From Bombyx mori (Eukaryota > Arthropoda > Insecta > Lepidoptera > Bombycidae), in the NCBI RefSeq assembly GCF_030269925.1, contig NC_085116.1, positions 434,001 to 498,000 on the forward strand: a stretch of DNA of 64,000 bases, written 5' to 3'. Under the pieces are notes generated by a model. The model saw nothing but the letters and a program-made list of their open reading frames with translations, did not search any database and was not told the origin of the DNA. The translations under genes and the position numbers were made by a program. Below, one piece after another: positions 34,531 through 46,434 of this stretch. The first letter of the stretch is position 1. The number at the start of each line of letters is the position of its first letter.

Positions 34531-36448
34531 ATAGTAGTGATGTTTGAACGCAAAGATCTCGAATCAACACTCAAATATTGCCCAACCAATTGGTCCATTA
34601 AACATGTTCATGTTCACCAAATTGTTAAAACTCCTCATGTAATACGTGCTGTATGTTGATGATATAAGATAAAAAAACAGGAAGCTGTAAAAACATCAAC
34701 ACGAAATATACAAAGCACAAATGCTCTGGGGAAGAGCAAACGCATAGGACATGATGATTGGACACTGATAAAATTGAAATAAGTATGGAAGAGAAATAAG
34801 GAAAGTAAGATAATGATAATAAATTACTATTCTAGTAAAGTCTTACCGCGAATACGTCCCGGATAGAAAACCTTTAAATTATAGAACCCATCATCATCAT
34901 CATCCGCTAAAATGCCATTTCTCTGTGAATGGAATAAAATGACGGCTGAGTTCTTGGACTAGTGCATGGCTAGGCCCTCAACATGATATATGAGGGTAGA
35001 AGGTAAATAAATAGCTGTCTAAACGCTTTGTTGGTAAATATCGTGCGGTCCACTCCTTCACGATTTATCGTCGGCAACGGATTCTTGGTTCTGAATATGT
35101 TTCGGTCGTTGAACTTTTCCAACGAATATTTTACTTGTGCTCAGTATGGCGAATCCACAGAATATTCGCTTATTCATCGATCGTAGACCTGTTTCTAATT
35201 GAAATTAAGCATGGCATTGGTTTAATTTTAATATTCAGTTCACGATTTTCAAATTCCAAAAAAATTACAACTTTCAAGACGATATTAAAATTTACGGCTG
35301 TGCATTCAAATTCAACATCAAACATCGTAGCCGTCGGAACCGACAAAACGGCATTTAAAATATCTTAAATTGTAAATTCGAAATATTATACCACTTTAAT
35401 TACGTTTACGATTCTCGAAATTAGAAAATATTGAGGGTCTGTAATTCTTAGGAAATGCTGTATTTTACCTTTGTGCTTATTATATTTTACCGAAGGGCTC
35501 CGGTATTCCTTGAAGAGAACAAGATGAGCCTCTGAGCTCGTCTGCCCGTTTACAATAATAAAAGTGTAGGATAATTCAGCATTTAGAAAATTTCCGTAAG
35601 CATTCAACAGGCTATCGCTGAATGCCAACTTGAGATATGGCGTCTGTTTCAAGGGTATAATTCAACATATGCCGAAATACATTATAGCTTCGTGGGGTAC
35701 AAAGCTAGGTGCTGATAGAACCCACCGCCAGTTATGACAAATAACTGCACTTGGCACAATAATATATAATCAAAATACTGTTTAGCCGGGCTGTTCTTCA
35801 AAATAAATTATGAGATAGGGTTTTTTGGATGAAATATCTTAAAATTAAAAATACTAAAAAATAGTTTACGTGCCTACAAACGTGAATCAAAACATTGGGA
35901 AACATATGTTTATATATTATGTATGTGTAAAAATGAGACGTGTACAGCGCGTCGGTGGCCGCCGACAACTGCTGTCACGGATCGTTTATTTATCGTTCAT
36001 TTAACGACGACTTCCAACGGGAAGACATTCTACATAGCACAAAAGACATCAGACATTTGAGCACACCGATAAACTTTTGGTTCATATGCGTATTCTGTCG
36101 TCTTTTTTATAAATAATGATCTGAGGTACTCGGAAAAATAGCACATGCGGTACTTTTAAATGTATTTCTCCATGTTTGTCAGTTCTAACTGCTCATAACG
36201 GTAATAATTATTATTATTACTCACTGTCAGTTCCATTTAACTCTGGAACAGGTAGGTGTAGGTCTGGAACATTATTATTCTCATAATCCTCTCGCAGGTC
36301 TGCTGGAATAGATTTTTTAAAGAAATAAGCAGTGCCTTTGTACATAATTTTCCTATTACTCTGTACTATGTCTTCTTTTTTGTGTGTACATAAATAAATA
36401 AATAAAATAGGTTTCCAAACGTAGATATTTTCTGTTTATCCTCATTAA
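34531..36448. other. Intergenic, nothing firmly recognised
   Basis: AT-rich with a CAT microsatellite (about 34890-34903). A weak SINE/LINE tail-like segment lies near 35490-35570. Confidence 0.4.
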
Positions 36449-36965
36449 TAAGTAAGTCATCGTGGCCAAAATAATATAGGACGGGTACGGGCGACGACGA
36501 ACCTTCGGCGCGCACTGTGCGGTACCGTGGGTTTCGTGGAGTCGGAGTGATGGAGCTCGATGGGGTTTAGTCGGTAGTCGGTTTTGCGAGGCGGGTCCTG
36601 CGTGGTAGACGCTGCGCAGCGCCTCGCGCGCCTTTCTCAAGGCGTAGTCTCCCGGCAGGAATTGGAAGAAGAAGAGGACCCCGGTCCTCCTCTTCTCCCT
36701 CTTCTTTTCTGGAGGAGCCGGAGTCCGACATAACCCGGTCTGCTACCCCCCTCGACCGGGTATCCGTAAATGGATTCCCCAGCGGTAAAAAAAAAAAGTT
36801 CTGCTCGTATCGAGCTCTTTGACTGTTCAAATCCCACGGGACAGGATTAAATTTTTCTAAAGAAATACTCACTTAGCATATTGTTCCCGAATTACTTCCA
36901 CGATGAAAGACAACATTATATAATAAAAATCAAACCAGTAAAAATTTAGATTGTAAGATTACTAT
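36449..36965 (+). repeat. Old Bm1-type SINE split by a GC-rich insert
   Basis: Head remnant 'gtcatcgtggccaaaataat' at 36452-36480. It resumes at about 36807 with 'tgttcaaatcccacgggaca' (B-box region) and the body up to about 36965, where it fades. The two parts would be contiguous in a normal Bm1 head. Confidence 0.6.
36485..36806 (+). mobile_element. GC-rich insert with A-tail, probable LINE 3' UTR, family unknown
   Basis: About 320 bp, much richer in GC than the flanks, ending in 11 A. Contains stem-forming segments GAAGAGGACC/GGTCCTCCTCTTC and CCCGGT/ACCGGG. The structure (A-tail, no inverted repeats, interruption of a SINE) fits a 5'-truncated non-LTR element; I cannot assign a family. 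Confidence 0.5.
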
Positions 36966-38164
36966 ACAATTCAGATTTGGCAAGATGTCTCTAGCTCTAG
37001 CTAGCACTTATTAAGAAGTGGGCCAAGATCTCGTTCACTCGTCAAAAAAACTTCCCTACGGTTAAAGAACACATAGATTTTCTGAGTACAAAAAAAAAAG
37101 GCATGATTCATTCTTACCTAGTATAAACGGATTCACTGCAGTCGCGTGGGGGCAATCGGTTGCGGTAAACTAATATATTTCAAGAATTTTTTGAATTCTT
37201 TTGAGGTGATTATAATTTAAATTTATTGAGTACTGTACACTAGATAGTCTTAACCTTCACAATCAAGTGTTGCTTTTAATTTCAATACTGTCAGAATTAG
37301 AGCAAAATCATCTGGGGTATCATCGACAAGACGCCCGGGGTAGTTACGTGACTGCGCGACACCCATGTGACGATAAACGTTCAAACTAATATTTGATTAC
37401 AATTACTATAATGCCTATAACGTCTACATACCTAGCAAATGTACTAGAATGATCGCCTTAAAGAAATTACATATAATTGCTGTTAACAAGTAGCTTCCTT
37501 AGCCAAAAGCGCCACTAAAATCTCTTAAACTATACTAGACTACGCCATGAAAACCAAAACAGTGGTATACCAGAACATGATAAATGATGTTATTAGGACT
37601 CAACGTGACGTGCCTCGTCAATCTCGTTGGATCAATTTTAAATTAAATGCGACGTATTACTGGTTTTAAAATGATATACTGATTTTCATTCGGTCGGTAG
37701 TAACGCTATGTTTATTTCAGTCGCCACGGCTGCAGTAGAGGTTGTATAAGTATAATCGTATTGAATCTGTTTTAGTGGTGAATACATGTCGTTTTTTTTT
37801 TCGATCAAACAATAATGGGTTCTGATTTCGAAGGTATATTTCCATTATAATTGCGATAATCTTATTCTCAATAAACCCAACTAAATATCAGAAGAACGTT
37901 GTTCAGTTCAACAAAATGAAATTTCAATCATTAGTTTAATTAATTATTGAACATTACGAAACTTGAAACCGAATATATTGCAGGATCCTTAATTAACAAC
38001 AAATGTTGAGTTCGTAATTACACGGAGTGCGAACACTGCGTCGATATACATTATATAATGTTATTACAATTTTAGATTAAGCTTATTTGATTATTACTTC
38101 TTAGTAATTATTCTCCGCGCAGGCAAAAAAGACTCACAACTTATTTATTTATTCCTTGTTACAG
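36966..38164. other. Intergenic, nothing recognised
   Basis: AT-rich; no supported feature. Confidence 0.45.
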
Positions 38165-38231
38165 TTAAACTGTTCTGCAGTAATGGTGATAAGGATACTA
38201 CATATAACTGTCAACTGTACACTAACTCAAG
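38165..38231 (+). other. Candidate 67-nt internal exon
   Basis: Preceded by a good acceptor ('ttattccttgttacag') and followed by a good donor (GGTAAGA). Two frames are open; one reads KLFCSNGDKDTTYNCQLYTN, a hydrophilic, two-cysteine sequence that looks protein-like. No family recognised. Short exon-like segments occur by chance at this density, so weak. Confidence 0.22.
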
Positions 38232-39963
38232 GTAAGATCAAAGAATAATTGTGTTGTTAGAAGTATTTGTGTAGGTTCTTTTGTTAGAGGCGTGCCTGGA
38301 AGGGAAATAAGGCTCACCACTCAACCTGGCCTCATACACACTACAACGCTAATGTCGCCAATCACTTGGAAACTTTTTAACCATTTTGAAATAAGAGTTA
38401 TCCCCTAATTAACTTCGAAGCGATTACTTAATTCTAACGGCGATAAAGCACATGGACAGTCCTAATAACTGTGATGGATGATGCTGCAACCAGACATAAA
38501 GATGATTGCCGCCGTGTTTGGCGAGAGTTTAGTATAAACAATAATGATAATCTTCAATACTTCGGTACAAATATATCGAACCGTGAAGTAGCTCCGACCT
38601 AACTGTGGCGCATGAAGAAAAGCCCTTGAAGTGTTATTTAAAATATGCAGGCATCGGCGTTTAACAATATTTTTCGCACAAATAAATAAGGATTGTATCA
38701 GCTTGCTCCTGGGCATAGATCTAAGTGGGTTACTAAGCGTGACTTTGGCCCATAGTAAGGTAACTGAAAGAATGATATTAAAATAATACGTACAGGTATG
38801 CGTTGTTAGTCTTGAGACTTCTTCTTCATTCTTGTAAATGCTGGGTCAAAACACTTCTTCAATTAAAATTTATCTTTTCAATTTTCAAAACAGCTCTTAA
38901 TGAAAGAAATAGATTCAGAATTGGCTATGGTCAATTAATGTTCTCGAGTGTTCCCTTTTCCCATTAAAAATTGCAAAATAATTTTTTGAGAGGATAAAGC
39001 CGTGCACTGTTCTAAAAATATTTTTGTATGAAGTATCAAAGAATGACCGATAAAACCATAGTAAAAATAAAGCACAAACGTTCAAATTGCAGCGCAGTCG
39101 ACTGCAATGCAGAATCTGTCTCCTTTGAGGCGAGTGCTAACAATGCAGAGCAACTGTGGTACACAAACGACTCTTTATTGAAAACCGAAAAAATGCAAAT
39201 AAAAATTTTGTGCAGCACTACTGCCATTCCACCAGAGTACCGCCCCCACCTTCTGACAGGAACTATTGTTTCAATTGCATTTTTATTTTTCTAGTTAGGT
39301 ACACGGATTTGCAGTCTACCTAATTTTAAATCCTTACCAGAGTCCATAGAGGACACAACGCGTATTGTAATGTTGTACTTTGAGAGATGTTAAAGGAAAA
39401 CGTCTTCTTGCGTGTATTCCATGTTTAATTATCATCTTAAATTACACCTATTAATTATGTTATATACTAAATGCTATGCTAATACTATGCTATGCTATCC
39501 TATAATATATAAGTATACCCACTTCAGTATATCCCCTCAAAGCTTAAAAAAGGAGGTCGTAGTCTTGATTGCATTGAATAGCAGCTGCCCCGTTCTTCTA
39601 GTCAGAATGCAAGACTGCTCCGTGTGATCATCTAGTCGCTCATATATTTAGTAGGATAAAATATTCGCCACAACCAGTTTATACAAAATTAAAAATATCT
39701 ACAGTCAGTATTGATGCAATAAATAATGAAAAAAAAAACAATACAGCCAACGAAATATTAAAAATAAAACACTTATAAATTACAATAATGTTTCTCTTTA
39801 CACTCTAGAATTATGAGTTCATAAATCAACGCCTTTTTTTAACACTAAGCATATTTTGCTCGTGATTTATTTCGTTTCCGTGTCCGGGAATATGGCGGTA
39901 TTTGAAATGATCAAGAGCTATTGACGGAGTGTTATTGAAATTTAATTTTCATCAATATTTTTT
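38232..39963. other. Intergenic, nothing firmly recognised
   Basis: AT-rich. An 88-codon frame at 39028-39294 has no recognised domain and no codon pattern suggesting a gene. Confidence 0.4.
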
Positions 39964-39976
39964 TATCACCATCGAT

Positions 39977-40352
39977 TTTTTTTCCTTCCTAAGCTGGTAG
40001 CCTTGAGAGGCTATTCCACCGTAACTTTAACTAGTAGGTGAGCTCACGGGGCTCAAACCTGACGAGCCGTGCTTCGCAGAATCTACCACCGGATCGGAAA
40101 AGCGACCCACTGAGAAGATCCGGCGAGAAACTCAGTGGGCTGTGTCTGAGGGTTAATTTACTCGTCGAGCCCTTCGTCACAAGCGACGGGTTCGACGAGA
40201 ACGGTGACCGGTGCTTGAGGTATCTAAAAGCACCGTTAGTGGATCGGGAGGATCCAAGATGACGTGTTTGGGGCGACATCGACTGCTTTCCATTCTTTCC
40301 GCAGGATCGGGAATGTAGTTACCCGCGGCCACGATGAGAGGGTTCTCGTGTC
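39977..40352 (-). mobile_element. Jockey-like LINE 3' fragment, subfamily A, with 13-bp target duplication
   Basis: T-run at the left end, then the subfamily A 3' UTR and ORF end in reverse. Flanked by a perfect duplication TATCACCATCGAT (39964-39976, 40353-40365). 376 bp. Confidence 0.9.
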
Positions 40353-40365
40353 TATCACCATCGAT

Positions 40366-41184
40366 AAGCAGAAGAGACGTGATGGCCCAGCTTGTGTTAA
40401 GGCGTTGCCGGAGCCTATTGATATGAACAAATGAATATCATCGTCCACATTGAGACAGCTGGAAGTCTTATAAGCTTAAAGAAGCAAGAATCCATTATTA
40501 CATCGCCCCACAAATCGGTAGAACTTTAATACCCAGGAGTTCACAACTTGTCTTACGAACATCACTCAGAATAACAATACTTCGGCTTGTATTAGCACAC
40601 TCGGTACGTAAACTAGCCAAACGTCCTATTTAAAATTACATGATGTCGAAATTCGGACGGTCGAATCACGTCAGCGCACAGTCTCAGCGTAAACAGAGAA
40701 TCAAGCGTATTATTTATTTAAATTAAAGGCTACTGGTCCCTTTCAGAAGCTCAAAGCACACCAACTGTGTACGCAAACTTAAGAGCTTGTCAACATAACA
40801 CATTATTTTACTCAAATAAACCGGTTCGGATTTAATAATGCGTAATCGCGTTCTCAATTTAACAATATCCTTGCCAAGCTCTCTAAGAATTTACCCTGAG
40901 GCAAAAATGTCCTAATTCCCCGAGGATCTCGTGTTATATTTGTTAAAATAGCCCTATTAATAATTTAAACCTGACATGCCTTTCTTTAACTATACTTGTT
41001 TAGTTACTAGATTCGACACGAGCGATGCCGCGGTTGAGGCCTACCTGTGGTACAAGATCAGGTACAGGGCTCATTTTGTATGAAATTCATAAAAACAACA
41101 AGGCTGGGCGATAGTTATTGATCGCGTCGATATGTTGATATTATGCACTAGAGTTGTGCACTGACATTCGAGCAATGTGTTTTC
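40366..41184. other. Intergenic, nothing recognised
   Basis: AT-rich; no supported feature. Confidence 0.45.
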
Positions 41185-42070
41185 TCTGTGATGGTATATG
41201 GAGCCGAGACATGGCCACTCATAAAGCAAATTATGATCAAAATGCAGACACGCAAAGAGGATGCGCAATACCAAAATCCGCAGAGGAACTGGTTTGAGTG
41301 GCAGAGTCAGAGTTGATTGCTCGGGGAAAGTTTTTTTTTTATGATTGAATGATTACTGGTGGCCCGGAGGCCTTTCCAGTTTCACCAGGACAGGTGGGCG
41401 AGCAAAGGCTCAGCCAGGTGGGGTGGGATTTGCTAACAGCTACCCGAGCGCCAGCTGCTTCGCGAATGAATCTACTACCGGATCGGAATCGCGACCCGCT
41501 GAGAAGATCCGGCGAGAAACTCAGCGAGCTGATTCATGGGTTAGGTTGCACGGCGAACTCTTTGTCGAGTTCGACGAGTACGGTTACCGGGGTCCCTAAA
41601 CCTGCTCCTAGTGTTAGAGCTGAAGGCGTCTAATGCAAAGGTTATTGGATCTGATGGATCTGTAAGGACGTGTCTAGGGCGTCGACGGTGACTGGCTCCT
41701 GCGTGATCAGGATTCGGGGAGTAGTCAGCGGCGGCTACGATAAGGCGATTATCATGACGCAGAGACTTATCGAAGTACCGTTCCGACGCTGACTTCATGT
41801 ATTTCTGGATAGATTCGAGGCCTAAGTCGTCGTGTAGGCTCGGGGAAAGTGGAAGTGGGCTGGCCACATATGCCGTCGCACTGACAATCGGTGGAGCACA
41901 AAAGTACAGGAGTGGAGACCTCGTACTGGGTGTCGTGGCGTGAGAAGACAGTGAGGTGGACCAACGACCTGCTCAAAATAGCTGGTAGGGTTTGGATGCG
42001 ATAGCCAAGAGACCGAAAAGAATAGCGTACCTACATATGAACACCTACACTCAGCATTGGGGGGACACAA
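41185..42070 (+). pseudogene. RTE-type retrotransposon C-terminal remnant, split by a jockey fragment
   Basis: Left part reads VYGAETWPLIKQIM (about 41205-41250), the conserved YGAETW box of RTE-clade polyproteins. After the insert the right part gives frame-broken WAGHI.RRTDNRW and YTQHW, the usual downstream order (KWxWAGHI, WRPR, YVQQW). Several frameshifts and stops. Same family as the scrap at 2822-3062. Confidence 0.7.
41331..41837 (-). mobile_element. Jockey-like LINE 3' fragment, subfamily B, nested in RTE
   Basis: 507 bp, minus, with the T-run at 41331. Encodes an open C-terminal frame LHDDLGLESIQKYMKSASER then YFDKSLRHDNRLIVAAADYS. Flanked by a perfect 12-bp duplication GCTCGGGGAAAG (41319-41330, 41838-41849) that belongs to the interrupted RTE. 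Confidence 0.92.
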
Positions 42071-42092
42071 GTCGAAGAAAATATATATAATA

Positions 42093-42290
42093 CTAGCGGA
42101 TTCGAGAGAAGTTGTTCTACATACACAAAATAAATGAAATGAATGAACGAATGCATACCATCCAGGGAAAGAAACCATCGAGGGCGCCACCCAAACACAT
42201 ACAAAAAAATCATTCAAATCCGTCCAGCCGCATAGGAGGAGTCCAGCTATGTACACGCGTACAGTAGAATTATATATACGAGTGTAAAGA
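42093..42290 (-). repeat. Short CTAG-ended repeat, possibly Helitron-like
   Basis: On the plus strand starts CTAGCGGATTCGAGAG after A and continues through 'aaatccgtccagccgcatag' and 'gaattatatatacga', a pattern of a common lepidopteran interspersed repeat. The far end is not sharp, so the class is uncertain. Confidence 0.4.
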
Positions 42291-43834
42291 TATAAAAGAT
42301 ATAGTAGAGTTGTGACCACAGCTTTGCATTCGTGAACTGCACATAAATCGCGTGGGCGAGACCGATGCTCAGCAGTCAGTAGAATGATTTTTCTCAGGGT
42401 TCACACTAATTCTATACCCAAATTTCACCAAATTCATTAAGTGGTTGAGCCTGAAAATGTAACAGAAACTAAAAACTTCATAACAGAAAGACAGATTATA
42501 CTATTCTATCATATTATGTATTGATAGTGTATACCAGTACAACAAGCTTGTTTTACAAGGTATAGCTATAGGTTTAGCTATATGTAACGAAAAATCTTTA
42601 GTATTTAAAACCTTTAAAAGTCTTTTAGTTTTAAAAAAATATTTTTCTCAGACGGAATCGCTCACCTGTCTGTCATTCAGTGAAGAGAGTAATCATTTGA
42701 ACATTATTCTGTTTTAAATATTAATTTAATAATATATTGGGGACTTTAAATGTGGTTTCCTTATTTCACACTTGTCCTTCATCGTGAAAGTCGTTCATGA
42801 ACAGATGCTTAGGAATAAATTGGTGTCTATCCCTTTAGTGTTCTTTTAGTTAAAAACTATCCAATTGGAGTCGTTATTTTACCAGTCTTCATCGTCAAAG
42901 CGGTCACTTTATTATCTCACCCACAGCATATCTACTGTGTGACGGAAACGCATTTCTCGGAAACCAGGAGCCTGAATAGAACAGTTGTTTTGAAATTATA
43001 TAGTTATTTGTTATTGTCGCAACAATAAGCACCGTTCAATGGCTAATCATAGACCAACGTTTGTTAGAAAACAATTCCCTGTTTGCCCCAATTAAACAGT
43101 TAAATCCTAAACATCTGCTAATGTACGTTCAAGCAGCCTTCCGATTTTGATCGGAATTTCCGAATAGTCTAATACAAATAACCAGTTTCAGTTTAACTCT
43201 TGGATACGATTGGCTTTATACGACAGAGAGCTCTACGGATGCTGGTGTGTACTATTTCAGGCGCATTAATAATGTTTAGGCAAACGCGTGGAGTGCGACC
43301 GACGCGGCGACGGCGCAACGCTCTGTTGTGGTTTGTTCTAATCACGGCGAGGTGCTCGTATTTACGCTAACACTAAATGCGGGTCGATTTCAAGATTTTT
43401 AACGTACTTTGAAACTCCCGTGCCCACAGTAAGGCGTATACTTGAATGACATTTCGTGGTGATGGGAAACGTGAGGTTAATTGTCGTTGCTTCAAGACAT
43501 GATAATGTCGAAGAGTTAATTGAATTGGAGGAGAACTAACCATCTTGCCCTTCAAAATTCAAACAGCCTGCGTTTTGCTTCTTACATTAAAAACAAGCAA
43601 TTTAAACCACTTGCACGGATACAGTATGATCTACCATTAGTGTTCCAAATCATGAAAACGAATTAATAGTTTGAATTAATAGTTGACATGAAATGAATTA
43701 ATAGTTTAATAATTTAGGACAGATGGAAATTTTGCTCTTCTTAATTCCGAAATACCCGTGTTGACTAATAGATAGATAACTTCGTTAAGTGTAAAACAAA
43801 AAAACAATAATTTATGAACGTCACAAAAGTAAGA
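42291..43834. other. Intergenic, nothing recognised
   Basis: AT-rich with a CpG-rich patch at 43280-43330; no gene supported. Confidence 0.45.
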
Positions 43835-44226
43835 AGTCGTCGTCGCCTAAATGTCAAGACGCCCGGTATGGCGGTGTTCGAATCCCGAAGACAGGTACCA
43901 ATAAAATTGTTCTAATGAAATTCGTACCTAACAAATGCTTAAGAATTACTTCCACGGTGAACGAATAATAGCGTACAACAAAAATCAAACGTGCAAAAAA
44001 AAATGCGTAATTATTGTTGATAGAGCGTCTTGCGTTCTGCTTATGCCATGAAGCAGTAATGCGTTTCGGTTTGAAGGGTGGGGCAACCGTTGTACATTGT
44101 ACTATAGAACTGAGACTAAGAACTCATGTCTTGATATGGGTTGCAGCCTTTACGTTGTTGATTTCTATAGAGTCGGTAATCACTTAAAACCACTTAGGCC
44201 GTGATCTCGTCCAGCCATCTGCGCAA
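43835..44226 (+). repeat. Bm1-type SINE, diverged, with head
   Basis: Head 'gtcgtcgtcgcctaaatgtc' and B box GTTCGAATCCC (near 43878), then the body with small deletions to 'ccagccatctgcgcaa'. Lacks a clean A-rich tail. Confidence 0.75.
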
Positions 44227-44759
44227 CCGTACTGGCCATCGAAATATTAATTACCAATCTAGTCGCAATACTTAACTCAGAAACACTTTGATAGCACCAC
44301 ATATCTAGTCACGTCAGTGACATAACAAATAAAATTTGTCTTTTACGAGTTCGCATTTACGGCTTTTAGGTTTATTAGCGCTGTGAATATTTTGGTAATA
44401 TGAGATTGTCAATTGATCGTGACTAACAACAGCAGTGGTCACATGCAGAATAAATTGAACATTAATAATAGTTTGTGTTTTAATGCAATATTGGAAAACA
44501 TATTATGTGGTTTGTTGGCAGCACAAATAGGTAGGCCGGGGTACAAAACCATACGCGCCCCCACACTACCTCACTCAGTTTTTCAGCGCACACTTAATTG
44601 ACCCTCCAAACCAGATCCATACTAGATCATAATATCCACTTTATATAAATATTTGTGATTGTTTTTTACCATTTGTAGGTACTGTAGCAATAAAACGATT
44701 AATTATAAAGATCTATAGTATTTTATAGTTAAGCTATAATATTATTTTATTCTTTTCAG
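44227..44759. other. Intergenic, nothing recognised
   Basis: AT-rich; no supported feature. Confidence 0.45.
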
Positions 44760-44798
44760 ATCAGTCAAGACTTCAAGACTAAAGAGGAACTAAAATAT
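44760..44798 (+). other. Candidate 39-nt micro-exon
   Basis: Acceptor 'ttattttattcttttcag' ends at 44759 and a consensus donor GTAAGT starts at 44799. Exactly 13 codons, open only in the phase-0 frame, reading ISQDFKTKEELKY. Splice sites are strong on both sides. Could be a coding micro-exon of an unrecognised gene or a 5' UTR exon of the receptor gene at 53 kb. No family identity. Confidence 0.28.
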
Positions 44799-44804
44799 GT
44801 AAGT

Positions 44805-46009
44805 TCAAACATTCCTGTTCTTATTTATTGACATAAATTTGGTCTGATCTGGTATTTGTCAATGTGAAAGCTGACGCTCATTTAGTGATAAGGCCAGAGT
44901 CCGAATCGTATACCAAATACGTAATATGTGTAATAATTATATAACTCGAACGCCGGGTGGGCATGCGTAAAATCCTACCAATCTGTACGGGCACACATCA
45001 ACCACAATAAAACCACCATTACTGCAAGCTGTCAAATGCAAATGCTATATCCTAAATGCAAACTATGGCTTAGTATTAAGAGGCTCTGAATTAACGTTGC
45101 AATGTAATTATGCGGTTCGATTTGGAAGGCCAATTGTTAAAAAAACCTCAAAATTTTGTCATTTACTATAATGTATTTCGATGAAACAAAAACATGTCTC
45201 TACCAGCCTGTCTCCTTTCCCAGCTATTGGCCTAAAATAAAGCGATTCCTATAACTAATGACTCCGGACGCTCTTCCAATAAAATCACTCAGCACAGTAC
45301 AGTACAATCAATCACGAGATATTTACGATTTAGTTCGCTTCATTACGTCTTTCCGATCTACCATTAGCCGCTAATGATATTTAGATAATTCTTCCACGTC
45401 ACTTTCGACAGATCAAGGCCAGCCAATTAGTGACGCTGTGTGATTCTGTCCGCTACAAGACAATGAATGACAATGATTTCAATCTTACAATATCAAGATC
45501 CCCAACCGGAATCGTGACACGTTTTAAATATTCCCACGTTCTTAACTTTGGACCACCAAATCCGTAGTAGTCATCCGTAATCAGCAAGAGTAGGATCTTC
45601 CTATATTTAAGACAATGGTGGCGGATCAGTATGTTTAAAAAATAACCCTCCCTAAGCACCTACATATGTGGATCGTTTTGATAAGACCGAACGACCTACC
45701 ATATTCGAGTCTGTGTCCCCGCTTGGTCCGTCATTAAAATCATAGATCAGCAAGAATGAATTAAAAGTGTAACGAATTAAAATATATTGCTCAAAATCAT
45801 AAAGTTTTTAAGGTTCATTGATGATATTTCTTCTATCGAAGAAATAATGACAATGACAAAATAAGAAATAATTGTTAATGAATGTAATATGAATGCAAAA
45901 TCTGAAGTAAATTAAATAAATAAATATTAATAAAAAAATTGGTGACATCACAAAAAAACATTAAATCTAACATATTAACGTAATGTAAAACTACAAAGTA
46001 CTCTAATTA
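44805..46009. other. Intergenic, nothing recognised
   Basis: AT-rich; no supported feature. Confidence 0.45.
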
Positions 46010-46434
46010 CTTAGTCTGGCCATAAATACTGTTACAATTAAAATTAAACAAAATATTACATTAGAATTTGGAATCTGTCATTTTTATATGATTTCTCATT
46101 GAGTTTTCTCATTTTGGCGGCAATAAATTGTACAATATTTTGCGATATTAAAATGGAGTGGGGTGATAAAGAGAACCGAATCGCTGTGATTGCATTACAC
46201 AAAAGAGATATGGAGCCAAATGCAATTTTTAAAACTCTCCATATGCTTGGTATTAGTAAAATGTTTGTGTAGCGGTCTATTAATAGGTGCAATGAGACCT
46301 CCTCTGTTTGTGACAGAAAGAGATCTGGCCGTCCACGTAGTGTTCGTACGAAAAAGGTGGTCAAAGCAGTAAGGGAAAGAATTCGAAGAAATCCTGTCCG
46401 AAAGCAAAAGATGTTATCTCGGGAGATGAAGATA

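Noticed and set aside
39028..39294. 88-codon open frame as a host gene
   Set aside because: No domain, no splice or promoter context, and composition typical of random AT-rich translation.
41822..42319. 165-codon minus-strand frame
   Set aside because: It runs through the antisense of an RTE remnant and a CTAG-ended repeat; not a gene.
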